Source: Anaeramoeba flamelloides (taxonomy: Eukaryota; Metamonada; Anaeramoebidae). From it: a stretch of DNA of 64,000 bases. The notes below the pieces were generated by a model. The model did not search any database. It was not told the origin of the DNA and saw nothing but the letters and a program-made list of their open reading frames with translations. Positions 43,195 to 55,211 of this stretch are shown piece by piece (the stretch's first letter is position 1; each line of letters opens with the position of its first letter). The stretch lies in NCBI GenBank assembly GCA_027625915.1, contig JANTQA010000023.1:18352001-18416000 (forward strand), read 5' to 3'. The position numbers were made by a program, and so were the translations under genes.

Positions 43195-43350
43195 TTTATC
43201 TTTCATATTTTTAATTCTTAAAATCAAGTTTAAATTATTAATTTACCTTTTAGGGGTTTAGTTCTTTGATGATTTATTAAAATTATTATATGTTTATTTT
43301 TTTGGAAAGCTAATTGAAAATTTTGATCTTTTTATTTTACAATTAATAGT
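43195..43350. mobile_element. MITE, family I partial copy
   Basis: Directly follows family D copy 2. Shares CATATTTTTAATTCTTAAAA and GGAAAGCTAATTGAAAATTT with the other I copies; the left end is missing. Confidence 0.5.
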
Positions 43351-44485
43351 AATGCTTTTTAAAAGTTTGATACTTTTTTTTCGTTATATTAAAGTTCAAA
43401 ATTCAACATATTTCTAATACATTTAAACAAAAATTACTTTATTTAAAAAAAGAAAGAAATCATCTGATTTGTAAAAAGAAGCGTACTAAAATGCACTTTA
43501 AATGTGAAACCATTAAGTTGGCAACTTACTCAGTAAAAAAAAAAAATACTTAATTCGGAAAAAAATACAATAATTATCTGAAAAATAATATAATTTCTTT
43601 ATTTAAAGAATATTTCTAAACTAATTTTTCCTTTTGTATGAACCACAAAAAAATATGAGAAAAAATAAACAATCAAATTAAAAATTCACCCAAAATACTT
43701 TTTTGAAATATATAAATTTTAACTTATAATCTTAAAAAATGACTTTTGAAGTTGATTATTTCTAATTAGTAATTAATAACCTGATTTTAATTTTTTCTGC
43801 GGGTTAATCGTAACCCAAATATTAAATATACCAAATAGAATTTACTATTAATTCTCAATTTTTTAAAGTGTTTAAAACAAATAAAACCAAACAAATTAAT
43901 ATTTCATATAAAAAAAAAAACTTAGATATTCTCAAATAGCCAATAATAATACAAATTTCTTGTTTATACTCTGAACACTTGAAAAAGAATATTACCTAAT
44001 CATTTAAATTTCAAAAAATTTTCTAAATTATTTGTGAATAAAAAAAATGATAAATTTTTTTAAGATTTTCAAGAATTCAATATTTAATTTATTTGTTTGG
44101 TATTTTTACAATAAGATTTAAATCACAATGCTTTTTTATCCATACAGACTCTCATTAATTATTAAAAGTGAGATTTCTTTAAAATATATATTTTTTGTTG
44201 AACTTTTCTTTTTCTGAATTTGGATCCAAAAATCTAAAATAAAAAAGGATCTAGATCTTTTTACGAAAAGTTTAATTGAGTAAGATGAACTGAGATAAAA
44301 ATGATAATTCATCTCTCGAAAGTTGATAAAAAGAACTTTAATATTGGGTTTATTTCTACCCATGTGTAATTAATTACTCTCTTATTTTGTGTAAAAAAAA
44401 TAAATAAGAGTTACTTATACATTAATAAATGTGAAAAAATTTTCACCACATTTAAACAATTATTTTTAAAATAAGTTTTACCAAA
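43351..44485. other. intergenic, no gene recognised
   Basis: AT-rich. A minus-strand frame at 44136-44363 has no supporting features. Confidence 0.45.
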
Positions 44486-44611
44486 ATGGAAGACAATTTG
44501 GGATTTTTATTTTCAAATTTGATTCCTTTCAATTGGTGGACATTGTTCGAAGCAGTAACCCGATCAATTGATATGTTTCCAAATTTAAAAAATAATCAAA
44601 ACAAATTGTAA
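44486..44611 (+). CDS. candidate 41-residue peptide or first exon
   Basis: ATG at 44486 opens 41 codons to TAA at 44609-44611: MEDNLGFLFSNLIPFNWWTL then FEAVTRSIDMFPNLKNNQNK plus a final Leu. The composition (Trp, Pro, Asp, Glu, balanced codons) is unlike the A/T-run frames around it. It may be a micropeptide, or an exon whose splice site I have missed. No family is recognised. Confidence 0.27.
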   Translation: MEDNLGFLFSNLIPFNWWTLFEAVTRSIDMFPNLKNNQNKL

Positions 44612-44686
44612 CCCATCCAAATTTTACAAAGATATCTTTAAAAAAATGAAAAATGTGAACTGTACGAAAGGTAGGAAATGGTGTGT

Positions 44687-44703
44687 GGGGGGGGGGGGGG
44701 GGG
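44687..44703. repeat. G17 homopolymer
   Basis: Seventeen consecutive G in otherwise AT-rich DNA. Confidence 0.95.
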
Positions 44704-45074
44704 TTGTTGGTTTCACACTGTCCAAAGAAAGTTGTAAAAAATAAAATACTTTAATTTTTTAATTAAGAAAAAAACTGTTTATTATAGATTCGCATATATT
44801 TACCCAACTAATATTCAAATAGAAGGAAAAAAAATCAAGATCTACTCAAGATCATTTGATTATGATAATCTTGAGTTTTATTAATTGGGATCTTTTTAAA
44901 TGGAAAAGTTGTGTAAAAGTGTATTTTTTTTAATGCGAAAATAATTTTAATAGTAAAAAAGTATTTGTTGTGAGAGTCATCTCTCATTATTTTTTTGCAA
45001 GATCTTGGGTTTTTAAAACAAATAATTATGGTAATATTTTTGCGAAATGTAAAAGAAAAATTTACATTTAATAA

Positions 45075-45341
45075 ATGGAAAAAGACAGTAAAAGTAAAAA
45101 AAAGATAAAGTATTTACAAAATTACGAACACAAAAGATCAATCTCAAAAGGGATAATACAATTAGACACAAATCAAAAAGAATTTGATAAAAGAAGTTAT
45201 TCTGAAGAAGAAGGTAAAAGACTTTTAATTTTCTTGAGAAATGGAGTAAAGCAAATTCATAATTCTCAAATTCCGAATTTTAGAAAATTACCAAACACCC
45301 AAAGTATTCACAAAAACCAACAGAGACCCCTTTTGAAATGA
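45075..45341 (+). CDS. hypothetical small basic protein, 88 residues
   Basis: A continuous frame from ATG at 45075 to TGA at 45339-45341. Lys-rich start (MEKDSKSKKKIKYLQNYEHK), then SYSEEEGKRLLIFLRNGVKQ and a Pro/Asn/Gln-rich end. Codon use is mixed instead of simple A/T runs, which favours a real gene. An internal GGTAAAAG at about 45213 could be a donor, but reading through is smoother. No family is recognised. The upstream 60 nt are A-rich, as is common for leaders here. Confidence 0.4.
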   Translation: MEKDSKSKKKIKYLQNYEHKRSISKGIIQLDTNQKEFDKRSYSEEEGKRLLIFLRNGVKQIHNSQIPNFRKLPNTQSIHKNQQRPLLK

Positions 45342-46384
45342 ACTTTTTGTAAAATCAAATTTTAATTTTTAATTTGAAAGAAGATAAAAATTTCACGTTT
45401 AGAGATAATTACAAAAAAAACAAAAAAAAAAGTTCCTAAAAAGAGAATATTCAATTATTCATTTGACAATTATTGAGAAACAACCTAACTTATCAAATTT
45501 AAGAGTTTGGTTACAAAGAACTTCATTTTTCCAAATATTAAATTTTTTCTTTTTGCTAAAGGTGTTAAAATCTTTTTTCGTTTTCAATTTTTTTAAATCC
45601 TAAAAAACCCCTGTTTCCAATGAAAAATAGAAAATAATTTTGAGAATTTTGAAATTTTGATACCTTTCTTTTGGTTTTATTTTGACTAAAGTTGAAATAA
45701 AATATATTTATTATTTGATTTTGAAGAGAGGAACAAAACCAAGACTTTGGTTTGTTTCGTAACGATTTGAAGTTTTTGAGATAACCAAATAGCAAATTTA
45801 GCACAATTTTCTTTTCACTTAAACAGACAAAATCAATCATTGTTTAGAACTTATTGAATCAGTTATAGTATGTGTTTATTTGGTTATGTTTGGAATTGGA
45901 TGAAGTGGATAATTTGTCATAAATTTTAAGTTAAAAGAGAATAATTAAATTTGTGAAAAATTTTTTTTTCTTTTGTAAAAGTTTACATTTTGAAATGTAA
46001 TTTTCAAATTACAAAAGGTAATTAAAACTCAAAATAAAAATATTTTTTTTTAAATTACAAAAAAATAAAAAACTCCATAATTTTCAAATTCCACAAAAAG
46101 ACTCGTTTTGTGTTTTGAACGGCTATATATTTTTGTTCGAAAATAGATTCAACTTTTTTTAATTTAAATCGGAAAATGGATCGAAAAAAAATTTTTTTGC
46201 GAATGTTGCTATTTTCCTTACGATATTAAAATTTGAATAACAGGTCGAAAAAAATTCAAAAGACAATTTTTGTGTCTTTTAAACCAAAATGCAATTAAAT
46301 GTTTGTTTATGTTGAAAATTTCATTTTTTTTTAGTGTTTCTTTTGTTTGAATAATTGCCAATTAAATTAATTTTCTCAAAATAG
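45342..46384. other. intergenic, no supported gene
   Basis: AT-rich spacer between two plus-strand genes. A minus frame at 45565-45840 has no features. Confidence 0.45.
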
Positions 46385-48631
46385 ATGTTACGAATTACAG
46401 ATCAAACAAAACACACAACATTTTCAAAGACTTCAAAGATGTCTGAAGAAGACCATGTTGAGCTCCATTCGATTTCGCTCGACAATCTTCAAAAAAAAAA
46501 AAGAAAGCATAAAAAGGATTTAAAAACTGAACCCTTAGATATCATGTCAACTGATAATGAAAGTGTTCTTTGTGGTAAAATCAAATCAGAAAAGAAAAGC
46601 AAAAAAACATTGTCAAATTGCGATTTAGAGACCAATAAGCGCCAAGATGAAGCTGAAAATCAAAATCAAAATAAAAATCAAAATCCAAATAAAAACAAAA
46701 ATAAGCGAAAAAGAGAAAATATTGATGTTAGCAATACTCCCATTAACAGTGCCAATGATAATGACAATGTCAATGACAATGACCACATACAAGATGTAGA
46801 AAACAGAACTAATGATCAGATGCAAGATAACGATCTTGGATACCAACCAAAAAACCATATTAATTTCCATTTATTGAATTTGTTTTTCACAGTCGCTATT
46901 TTCTATTTTTTTATTTCTTCTGTATGGTGCTTTGCACAACAAAAAACATTCAACCATCCTTCAAAACAACTCTGCAAAAGCTCGTTTATATGGTTCTACC
47001 TCGTAATTCTTGCATTATTTTATATTGCCAATGTGATAGAATTTATGAAAAGTAGCACACTAAAGTACATGAAAAACATTTCAAATGAAACTTTTGAAGG
47101 TTTGTTTTTTCCTTACTTTTTGACTTCTTTACTTCTTGACTTCTTTACTTCTTTACTTCTTTTCTTGATAATTACATTTTGAAGATTTTTTTAAAATTTA
47201 CTTTTTTTTTTTTTAAATTGATGAGAATTGCTTTTTGAAAACCACCAAAATCAGAAACCTTTTGGAGAAAATATGAACGGTTGACTGAATTTTTGTTAAA
47301 AAACAAAAACAATTTTACTTTTCCGATTTCGAAAATCCTCTCCAAAAAAATCTGATTTAACAAACGACAACACTCTCTTTGAAACAGCCTAATCATATGA
47401 GTTAAATAAAGATATAAAGTAAATTGATTCTACTTTGAAAAAAGAACACTAGTATTTCGAAATTAGACAGATGAAATTTCAAATAATTCTCATTTTTTTA
47501 ATCCTGAAATATTTCTGTTCATCTGAAATTCTTCGTTCACTCAAAGGATAGAATTAAAAAGGGATCAAACAAACAAACAACAAAAGACCACAGATTTCTT
47601 GGAAACTCTCTTTGTAAAAAAAAGGAAAATTAAAATGAAGTGACAATTTTTTTTTCCATTTATAATTCAAACATTAATAAAAAATTCTCTTAAATCAATT
47701 GCAAAAAATGATTTAAAAAGTGTCACACAGAACTTTTGATTCACCTTTTGAAACATTTTAATAATCACTTTTTTTCAGAATTCAGTTTTTTCATTTTTTG
47801 ACAATACCTTTTCAAAATTTTTTTCTAATTTCTCATTTTTTGTTTTGTTTCATTTAAATCTCATACCCTCATAATTTGAAAGTTTATCAAATAGTTGTTG
47901 GAGATTTATAAAAATAAATCTTTTCTTTTTTTTTATTCTTCACAATTCTTTTACTTTTCTCTTTTTGAAAAAAAAAATATTTTCTTCTTTTGATCAATTT
48001 TTTTTACTAAATTCTAAAATTTCAATAATTATTCTTTCAATATCAAACAAACAAACAATAATTCATAACATTAATAGAGTACTCCAATGCAATTCAAGAA
48101 AACCAACCAATCATCAATTGGAAAGGCAAGGCATTCCATTATGAAAACAAAACCAGCTTTGTACACAACGACGACACGAATGTCAATTTTCGTGATTATA
48201 AACAAACCATCAAAAAAAAAGTTGTCAGCTATCGTAACAAAAGATCTTTAATCTATGACAGCTGTCGAAACATCTTGAAATTTTCATATGCCCCACAAAA
48301 TCACAAAATGCTCAGGATCAAAAGCAAAACAGAATTGAAATTTGAAACAGAATTGGATCAAGAGGATTATGATCAACTCAAAAAGGATTTTTCATTAGAA
48401 CTCCTAAGGCATGACAAGAAAGAGAAAATTAAGGAAACTTTCCGTGTCGACGGACTGCAGCCATACCTTTTGTTTTACCCCGATCCCAAAAAAAGACCTT
48501 TAATCTTAAACTCTTTTCTTTTCTATACCCTCTCCTTTTTGGCTTTAGGGTGGTTCTTCCGAATTTGGGTTGAAATAAAATGTAAAAAAGTAGATTTGAA
48601 AATAATTAAGGTTATTAAATTTCAAAGATAA
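46385..48631 (+). CDS. TMEM151-family membrane protein, two exons
   Basis: Exon 1 is 46385-47099 and exon 2 is 48078-48631, joined in phase 1 (G|AG) across a 978 nt intron (GTTTGT to TTAATAG), giving 422 residues. Residues 1-155 are disordered and charged (KKKRKHKK, NQNKNQNPNKNKNKRKRE). TM1 is about 160-181 and TM2 about 198-219, separated by a short Cys-containing loop. A soluble region follows with QENQPIINWKGKAFHYENKT and KKKVVSYRNKRS; a third hydrophobic segment lies at about 380-402 (NSFLFYTLSFLALGWFFRIW). This order, with P-I-x-W...FHYE and a final LSWPLR-like helix, is that of human TMEM151A/B. The family has no established biochemical role. The start could also be the second Met at 46439. 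I name the family and not the exact orthologue. Confidence 0.74.
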
Positions 48632-48880
48632 GGGGTCCTTTTAATTAAAACCCGATGTTATCGATTTATTTATTTATTATTAATCCTTTTATATTTGTAA
48701 AAATTCCATTGAAATGATTATTTCAATCTAATAATTATTTTGATGAAAAAATGAATAAAATTTTCAAAATACAATAATTTCAATAATTTAATTTCATTTT
48801 AATTGGTTACTTGTTTTATAATCCATTTTTTCTATTAAATCAAAATTAAAAGAGAGGTAAAATTAAAATATTTTACAAAT
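48632..48880. other. 3' flank of the TMEM151-like gene
   Basis: AT-rich, nothing recognised. Confidence 0.4.
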
Positions 48881-49430
48881 AAGCTATTTCCAAAAAAGAA
48901 GGGCAAATATATTTTAAAAATATCCGGAGTAAATTCAATTTACATAAAACTATTAAAATATACAAAATCATTAACAACCATATATTTGATTCTTGGTTAT
49001 AATTCAATTTGTTTCTTGGTATTGTATTATACAAATAAAAGATCTTAAAATTCCTGATCTCTTTATTTTTTATTAAGTTTTTTTTATGGGTTTAATTTGG
49101 TGTTTATTGTTTACTTTTTGATCGGAAAAAAAAACGTTTTCATAACTTGTCTAATCTCAACAAATTTTCCAATAAAATTGTAAAAACATATAAACGTATT
49201 TTAGTGTTTAAAAAAATCATTTGTACCCTTAATATATTGGCCATATTGCTAGTTTTTTTCTTGAAAATTGGCTGTTTGTTTGTTGTTTTCTCCAAAAAAA
49301 GTTCAATTTTTTTTTTTCATTTTTGAGTAATAGTTCAATCAGCATTTTTTAAAATAAATATTTTAACAATCATTTAATTAATATTAATATTAAAAAAAAA
49401 ATTATTATTTTCAATTAACGATAAACTCTA
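48881..49430. mobile_element. MITE, family H copy 2 (right end lost)
   Basis: Collinear with 30834-31390: AAGCTATTTCCAAAAAAGAA at the start, then TTCTTGGTTATAATTCAATT and TACTTTTTGATCGGAAAAAA. The right terminal repeat is not seen. Confidence 0.55.
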
Positions 49431-49456
49431 CGAACAAAGATGTTTTTTTTTAAATG

Positions 49457-49897
49457 TACAGCCGTTCCAAGACTACCATAAAATTTTAAATAAAACACAT
49501 TTGATTTTTCTATTCTGATTTTCAATTTTCAAAAAATCTTGAAATAAGAGTTATATTCCAAAAAAAATTTCAATAAATAGGCTATTATTCAAATTTTGAA
49601 TCATCAAAAAAAATTTTTTGATGATTCTTGAAGCACTTTAAAATATTGTTCAAAGAAGCTGAAAAAATATATCAATATTTATATTTTTTTTAACTTCTTT
49701 TGGACTGATAATTTTGAAGTTTCATGGGATTCAAATTTTTTTTTTTCAATTTTACAAAATTTGAATAATAGCCTATTTATTGAAATTTTTTTTGGAATAA
49801 TAATTCTTATTTCCGACTTTTTTGAAAATAGAAAATCAGAAGAGAAAAATCAATTGTGTTTTATTTAGAATTTTATGGTAGACTTGGAAAGAATGTA
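49457..49897. mobile_element. MITE, family F copy 2 (large hairpin)
   Basis: Starts TACAGCCGTTCCAAGACTAC and ends with the inverse; arms as in copy 1 at 1414-1868. A further F-like scrap (TTACAGCTTTTCCAAGATAG) starts at about 49980. Confidence 0.75.
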
Positions 49898-51474
49898 TAA
49901 AAAAAAAGCCACACTTTTTCATTTATATATTATATTTGTTTTTCAACCATTGACTTATTTTCTTTTATTTAGATAAATTTACAGCTTTTCCAAGATAGAG
50001 TCTAATTTTTTATATAACAAGGTTCAAATTTTTGATTTTTTTTTAAATCAGAATAAAAATGCCCATATTCAAAAAATTAAAAAAAATCAATAAATAGGAT
50101 TATTTTGAAAAATTTCTCTCACAACAATCAAAAAAAAATCGAGATATCATCAAAAATCTAATAATCCTAAAAAAAATAATAAAAAAAATTTAACTTAAAT
50201 TTATGGAAAAAAGGATATTAATGTGCAATTTTTTCAACAATAGCTTTAAAGAATAATTTTTGATAGATTTTTTTTCAGATAAGGAGATTTTTTAGTTGAA
50301 TAAAAAAAAATTATCAAAACCTTTGAAATCACTAAAAAAAAATATGATTTTTGGGTTGTTGATTGAAACATTTAACTTATATGTCAATCTATTTAAGATT
50401 TAATACACAATTTTATGATTTGGGATTAGATATTTTTTTAAAATTGATGTCATAACATAAACGGTAAAAAAAATTGTTGTTTCGGAACCAAATTCGACAA
50501 TAAAAAATAAATATTCCAAATAATATACCAATAACCCAATAATAAGTTTGAAATTGTCTTTTCTTTTTATTTTGACCCATTTAAAAATTGAAAATATACA
50601 CAAAATAAAATCATTTTTATAAATTGTTGATCATAAAGAAGACTTGTGCGAAAAATACACTTTAAAAACATTCTTTTCTAAAAGAAATATTTGGTTTATA
50701 ATAAAGTATCATGGTTTGTAATAGACTTCTTCATTACCATAAAATAAGCTCCATGTCAAAACCATTGGACCATTAAAAATCAAAATTTTTAAATAAATAT
50801 TTTTATTAAATGAAGTTATCTATTATAATAAAAAAAAGTCTATTTTAATATTCAGTTCTACCTACTAGAGAATTTTAATTTTTCATCTCAATATAATAAT
50901 AAAAAAATAATAAAAAAAAGTAAAAAAAAAATTGGGAATTGTATTATGAAATTTAGTTTACTTTCATAGGAAGAAAAATTATAAACACAAGTATAAATAT
51001 AGAATGTTGTAAACAATGTTTCTATTTTACAATTTTCAAGGCAAATAAAGACTTGGATACAGTTATCCAATTTTTAGTAGTAGTGCACGAGACACCTATT
51101 TTGATTTTCGATCACAAATCGATTTACAATATAAAATTGTTTGGTGAACACCACTACTTTTTTTGAAAAAGGATTTTTTCAGAATAAATAGATTGATATT
51201 CACTGACAATTTTTTGATTATACTTAATATTAGTATTATTAGGTAATCAGAAATTATATTTACTATTACCAAAATAAGCAGAAATACATGAAACTCTTTA
51301 GTAATCTCGAAAATTCTAAAAACTCTCTTTTTTACAACATTCATATTTACACGCGTGCATATCATTTAAAATTTCATGTTAGTTATATATTTTATACTCG
51401 GCTTGGATATGTTTATTTATTTTATTTGGGAAGTAACCACTTAATTAATTTTACTTAGACTCATGTATGTATGT
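49898..51474. other. intergenic, no gene recognised
   Basis: AT-rich. The minus frames at 50400-50603, 50888-51070 and 51096-51365 are I/F/N-rich without features. An F-like fragment occupies about 49980-50130. Confidence 0.45.
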
Positions 51475-52025
51475 ATATATATATATATAAACCCCTTTTC
51501 ACTCATAGGGACCCAGTTTATTGAAGAAATGGAAGAAATTCTATTAGTTTAATTCATTACTCTTATCATACTAAAATTTTCAATTTTTAGATCAAAATCA
51601 TTTTTTCTTATTTTGTAAATTTTTTTTTTTTTTTTGCTATTTGCTTTTTTTTTTTTAAATTAACTTTGAAAAACAAATGTTTGAAAAACCAAATAAACAT
51701 TAAGAAAAGGTATGATTTATATATTATTTTAAAATTCATACTTTTATAAGTCAAAAATCTTATTATCAACAACTTTAATTTCCTAAAGAAATTGAGAATT
51801 TTGCACGAGACATTCCAATTAATGGACGCAAAAAATTTTTTAACATTTTTTTATTTATTGAAATTTATGGTTTTTTCAAGCTTTTCTTTTATAATTATCG
51901 ATTATTATATGAAGTTTATCATTTCTTGTATTTCTAAACAATCTAAGTTTGGTTGATTCTTAAAAATAAAGTGACTTTTTCATTTTTGGCTGGGTCCCTT
52001 TGAGTGAAATGTAGTTTATATATAA
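51475..52025. mobile_element. short family B relative, intact MITE
   Basis: About 550 bp between TATATA tracts. Left end CCCTTTTCACTCATAGGGAC then CCAG; right end CTGGGTCCCTTTGAGTGAAA then TGTAGTTTATATA. The terminal core matches family B ends (CAAAGGGACCCAG) while the interior is different. A degraded copy is at 8650-9215. Confidence 0.7.
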
Positions 52026-52549
52026 TATTTCAGGTTTTAAGCTAGTTGTATATTATCATTTCAACTACACCTATCCAATATTGCAAAATATTTCTAGATA
52101 CTAAAAGAATCAATTGTTTTTAAAAAAAAACTTTTTTTTTATTTTAGTTACCATTTACATTTTCCCCTAGTGGCTTCGAAAATAATTCTTCAATAAATAA
52201 GTATTAAAGAATCTTTGTGAATTTTCAAATTTAAAGTTCTGAACTTATATTGGTTTATAAAGTAGTTTTTTGTAAGATCTCTAAAAAGCAAATTAACAAT
52301 TCAAATACAATTGAAAATTTATTTTTAAAAGAGTAATTTATTTTTATCAGTGTATATTTGTTATATTCTTTAATTTAGATAATCAAAAATGTTGTTGCAT
52401 AGTCTCGAAATTTCTATTCATTAAGAAGACAATTTTTTTATGAATGGAATCGAAAACCTTGAGAAAAGTTTATATAGATTTTTATATTAATTTCTGAAAT
52501 TAAAATAAAATTTCTATTTTTTTTTTATTTCTTAATTTTAAAAAATATT
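52026..52549. other. intergenic, nothing recognised
   Basis: AT-rich spacer. Confidence 0.45.
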
Positions 52550-53230
52550 ACTTTAGCTTTTCCAAAATTTAAAACCATCAAGTAAAATATTAGATTTTTG
52601 TATAATCCTTTGAATTCAGAAAAATATTTATTAGCCTTTTTTTAATTTTAGCCGAGTTTTCTGTTTATTTATGAAATTAATAGATTTTACATATAAAACA
52701 GAAACTCTCAAGATAAATACAGTGCCATTTTTAATTCCAGAAATAAAAATAAAATTTCTCAAGTTATTTTCCATTTTCTTATATTTTAAAAAATAAAAAA
52801 AAAATTGAAGAAAAACTAGACACATGGCTACATTTTTCATTAATTTTTTGTTACTTTTGAAAAATTTCGAGAAATAATTGATTATACTCTCTCTTTAAAC
52901 ATTCTGGGAAATTACCATTAGGTTTTTTCGAGTTTTCTATTTATTTGGAAAATCAATAGAATTTCGGTAGGTTTTTTTTGAGTTTTCTATTTATTTGTGA
53001 AGTGTTCTAGGTTTTTTTTTTTTTACTTTTTGAAATAAACAGAAACTTTTAATAAACTTTTAGTTTATTTCAAAATGTAAAAAAAAACCCAACAAAAATC
53101 AATAGATTTTCCAAATAAAATAGAAAACCTCAAAAAAACCTAGAAAATTTCACATATAAAATAGAAAACTTCAAGAAAATTAAAATTAAATTTTCTTTAG
53201 TTTAACGTTTATTTGTGGAATCAATATATT
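52550..53230. repeat. modular palindromic array, family E copy 5
   Basis: Contains the TTTTCCAAAATTTAAAACCA hairpin module, several GAGTTTTCTATTTATTTGGA modules with inverses (52930-53170) and the AAACTTTTAATAAACTTTTA pair. More diverged than copies 2 and 3. Confidence 0.55.
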
Positions 53231-53565
53231 TTACAGATAAAAATGAAAACTACAAAAAAACATGGTTACTCTTTCCAAAATTTAATAAAATTGAGGAAAA
53301 CCTTTTATTTTTCTCATTTTTTTTCTATCATGTAATGATAAGTAATATACAACCCTTTGCAGAACATGATGTCAAGCTATTAGGAATTTTTTTTTTGTAA
53401 TTGAATAATTTTAAATATTGTTCACCCCCCCCCCAATAAGTAAAAATTCCAATTGAATTGGAAACAAGATTTAATTCAAAATCAAATATTTTTTGAACCT
53501 CACTGCACTAATTCATATTTTCAATTTCAAAATGTCAGAAAATTTATGGACGTTTTAAATTTTTC

Positions 53566-54772
53566 TTAAGAGGACAAGTACATATTACAAACTTTAAATA
53601 CCAAACGTTAAATAGGGAAAGAATCATTTAAATCATTCATTTTATCAAATGCATTAAATATTTTAATAAATCTGAGAGTGTCAAATCTCCTAGTATAAAA
53701 TATTTATATACCAACGAAAAAATATAAATCAAGAAAATGAAAAATTTGATTACGGAAAAATAAAAAACAATTATTGATTTATTGTTCTTATCTGAAAACT
53801 TTTGATATAATACTTATTCTCCTATTGGTTTTATTCTGAATCGAAAAACTTTTATTATAAAATTTTTGATTAACAAATTTCTTTTTCTTTCTAAAAATTT
53901 TAAAAATGTATTGAAAATTCCTATAGTTATTTAATTCATCTAATTCTAATTTGGTTCAAGAATATATGGATATTTTTTAAAAAATCTCTCCATAAATAAA
54001 GATTTATTGGATCTGTTTATTTGATTTGATAATTATTTATTTTCCATTAAATTCTAAACAATCAAAATAACTTTTGAGAATTCTTTCATTTTATACCCAA
54101 TTTGACTTTTCTTTTATGTGAATCTTTTTAAATTTTTTTTTTTTAAGTTTCGATGAATTCAATTCTTACTCTTTAATTTTTGAAAGAGTATTTTAAGTTT
54201 TACCTTTGTTTGATAAAAATATCTGTAAAAAGATTTTTAAAAGAAAATTTGTAAAAAAGATAGTTTTTGTAAAATAATAATAACTAGAAATAAGGCCCAG
54301 AATTACAGGGTTACGAATTGTTTGGATTCATCTAAATTAAGAAGAAAATCTTGGAAAATAGGCTTTTTATTGTTTTTTTTATCAACCTTAATTTCAACAA
54401 AATTATCTCGAAAAGGTGATCTTTCGTGTTTGGTCTTCTAAAAGAAAAGATTTAATTTCAAATACACTCTTATCTTCTTTTTTAGTTTTTTATATGATTT
54501 ATTTCAAAAATCCCCATAAGCACATTTCTAGATCCAAAAACAAATTTAATAAAACCCAAAAATTGAATCGAAAAAATTTTCCAAAAATTGAAAAATGAAA
54601 GATTCAACCCCATATCTACTTTGGAATCTTTACATAAATAGAGTAGCCAGTGCTATTTTGATTTCAAGGCTGAAATATTAAATAAACACTCAAAAAAATT
54701 TAAAAAAAATGCCAGAAAGGTAACCACACTTAAAAATTCCTTAAAAATGGTAAAATGTACTTACCCCCTTAA
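53566..54772. mobile_element. TTAA-bounded element, family J copy 3 (inverted)
   Basis: 1207 bp between TTAA at 53566-53569 and TTAA at 54769-54772. Ends read AAGAGGACAAGTACATATTA and the inverse of AAGGGGGTAAGTACATTTTA. Reverse complement of copies 1 and 2 along its length. The plus frame at 54416-54598 within it is not conserved in the other copies. Confidence 0.75.
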
Positions 54773-55211
54773 TTTACAAATACAAATATTTCAATCAATT
54801 TCTAATTGATTTTTATTTGTTGAACATTAGACTTTATGTCAAATGGTATGATATTGGTAAAAAAAAAAAAACAGAATTCTGAATAATCGGTAATAATTAA
54901 ATTTATTTTTTGAATAAAATTAAAATCTTTTTTAAAAATTTGTAGAGATAAAAAAAATAATAAATAATTGTTTTTTTAGTAATCTATAATTCTAATTTAC
55001 ACCACTAAATATAAGTTTGTATAATATTAATAATAAAAAGGAAATGGAAAATTGTCAAAATATTTCTGACAAATATATGAAATAAAATAAAAAATATCTA
55101 AAATTTGAAAAAATATAAAAAAATTCACATTGTAATATATATGTTTTGGCTTAATATAACAATTTTTTTCTAAAAAAATCATTTTGAAACCCTCAATAAA
55201 TTTTCAAAGAA
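54773..55211. other. 3' flank of the ENTH gene
   Basis: AT-rich, nothing recognised apart from A/T runs. Confidence 0.4.

Noticed and set aside
54416-54598. Possible transposase fragment in family J
   Set aside because: The frame is not shared by the other J copies and has no transposase motif.
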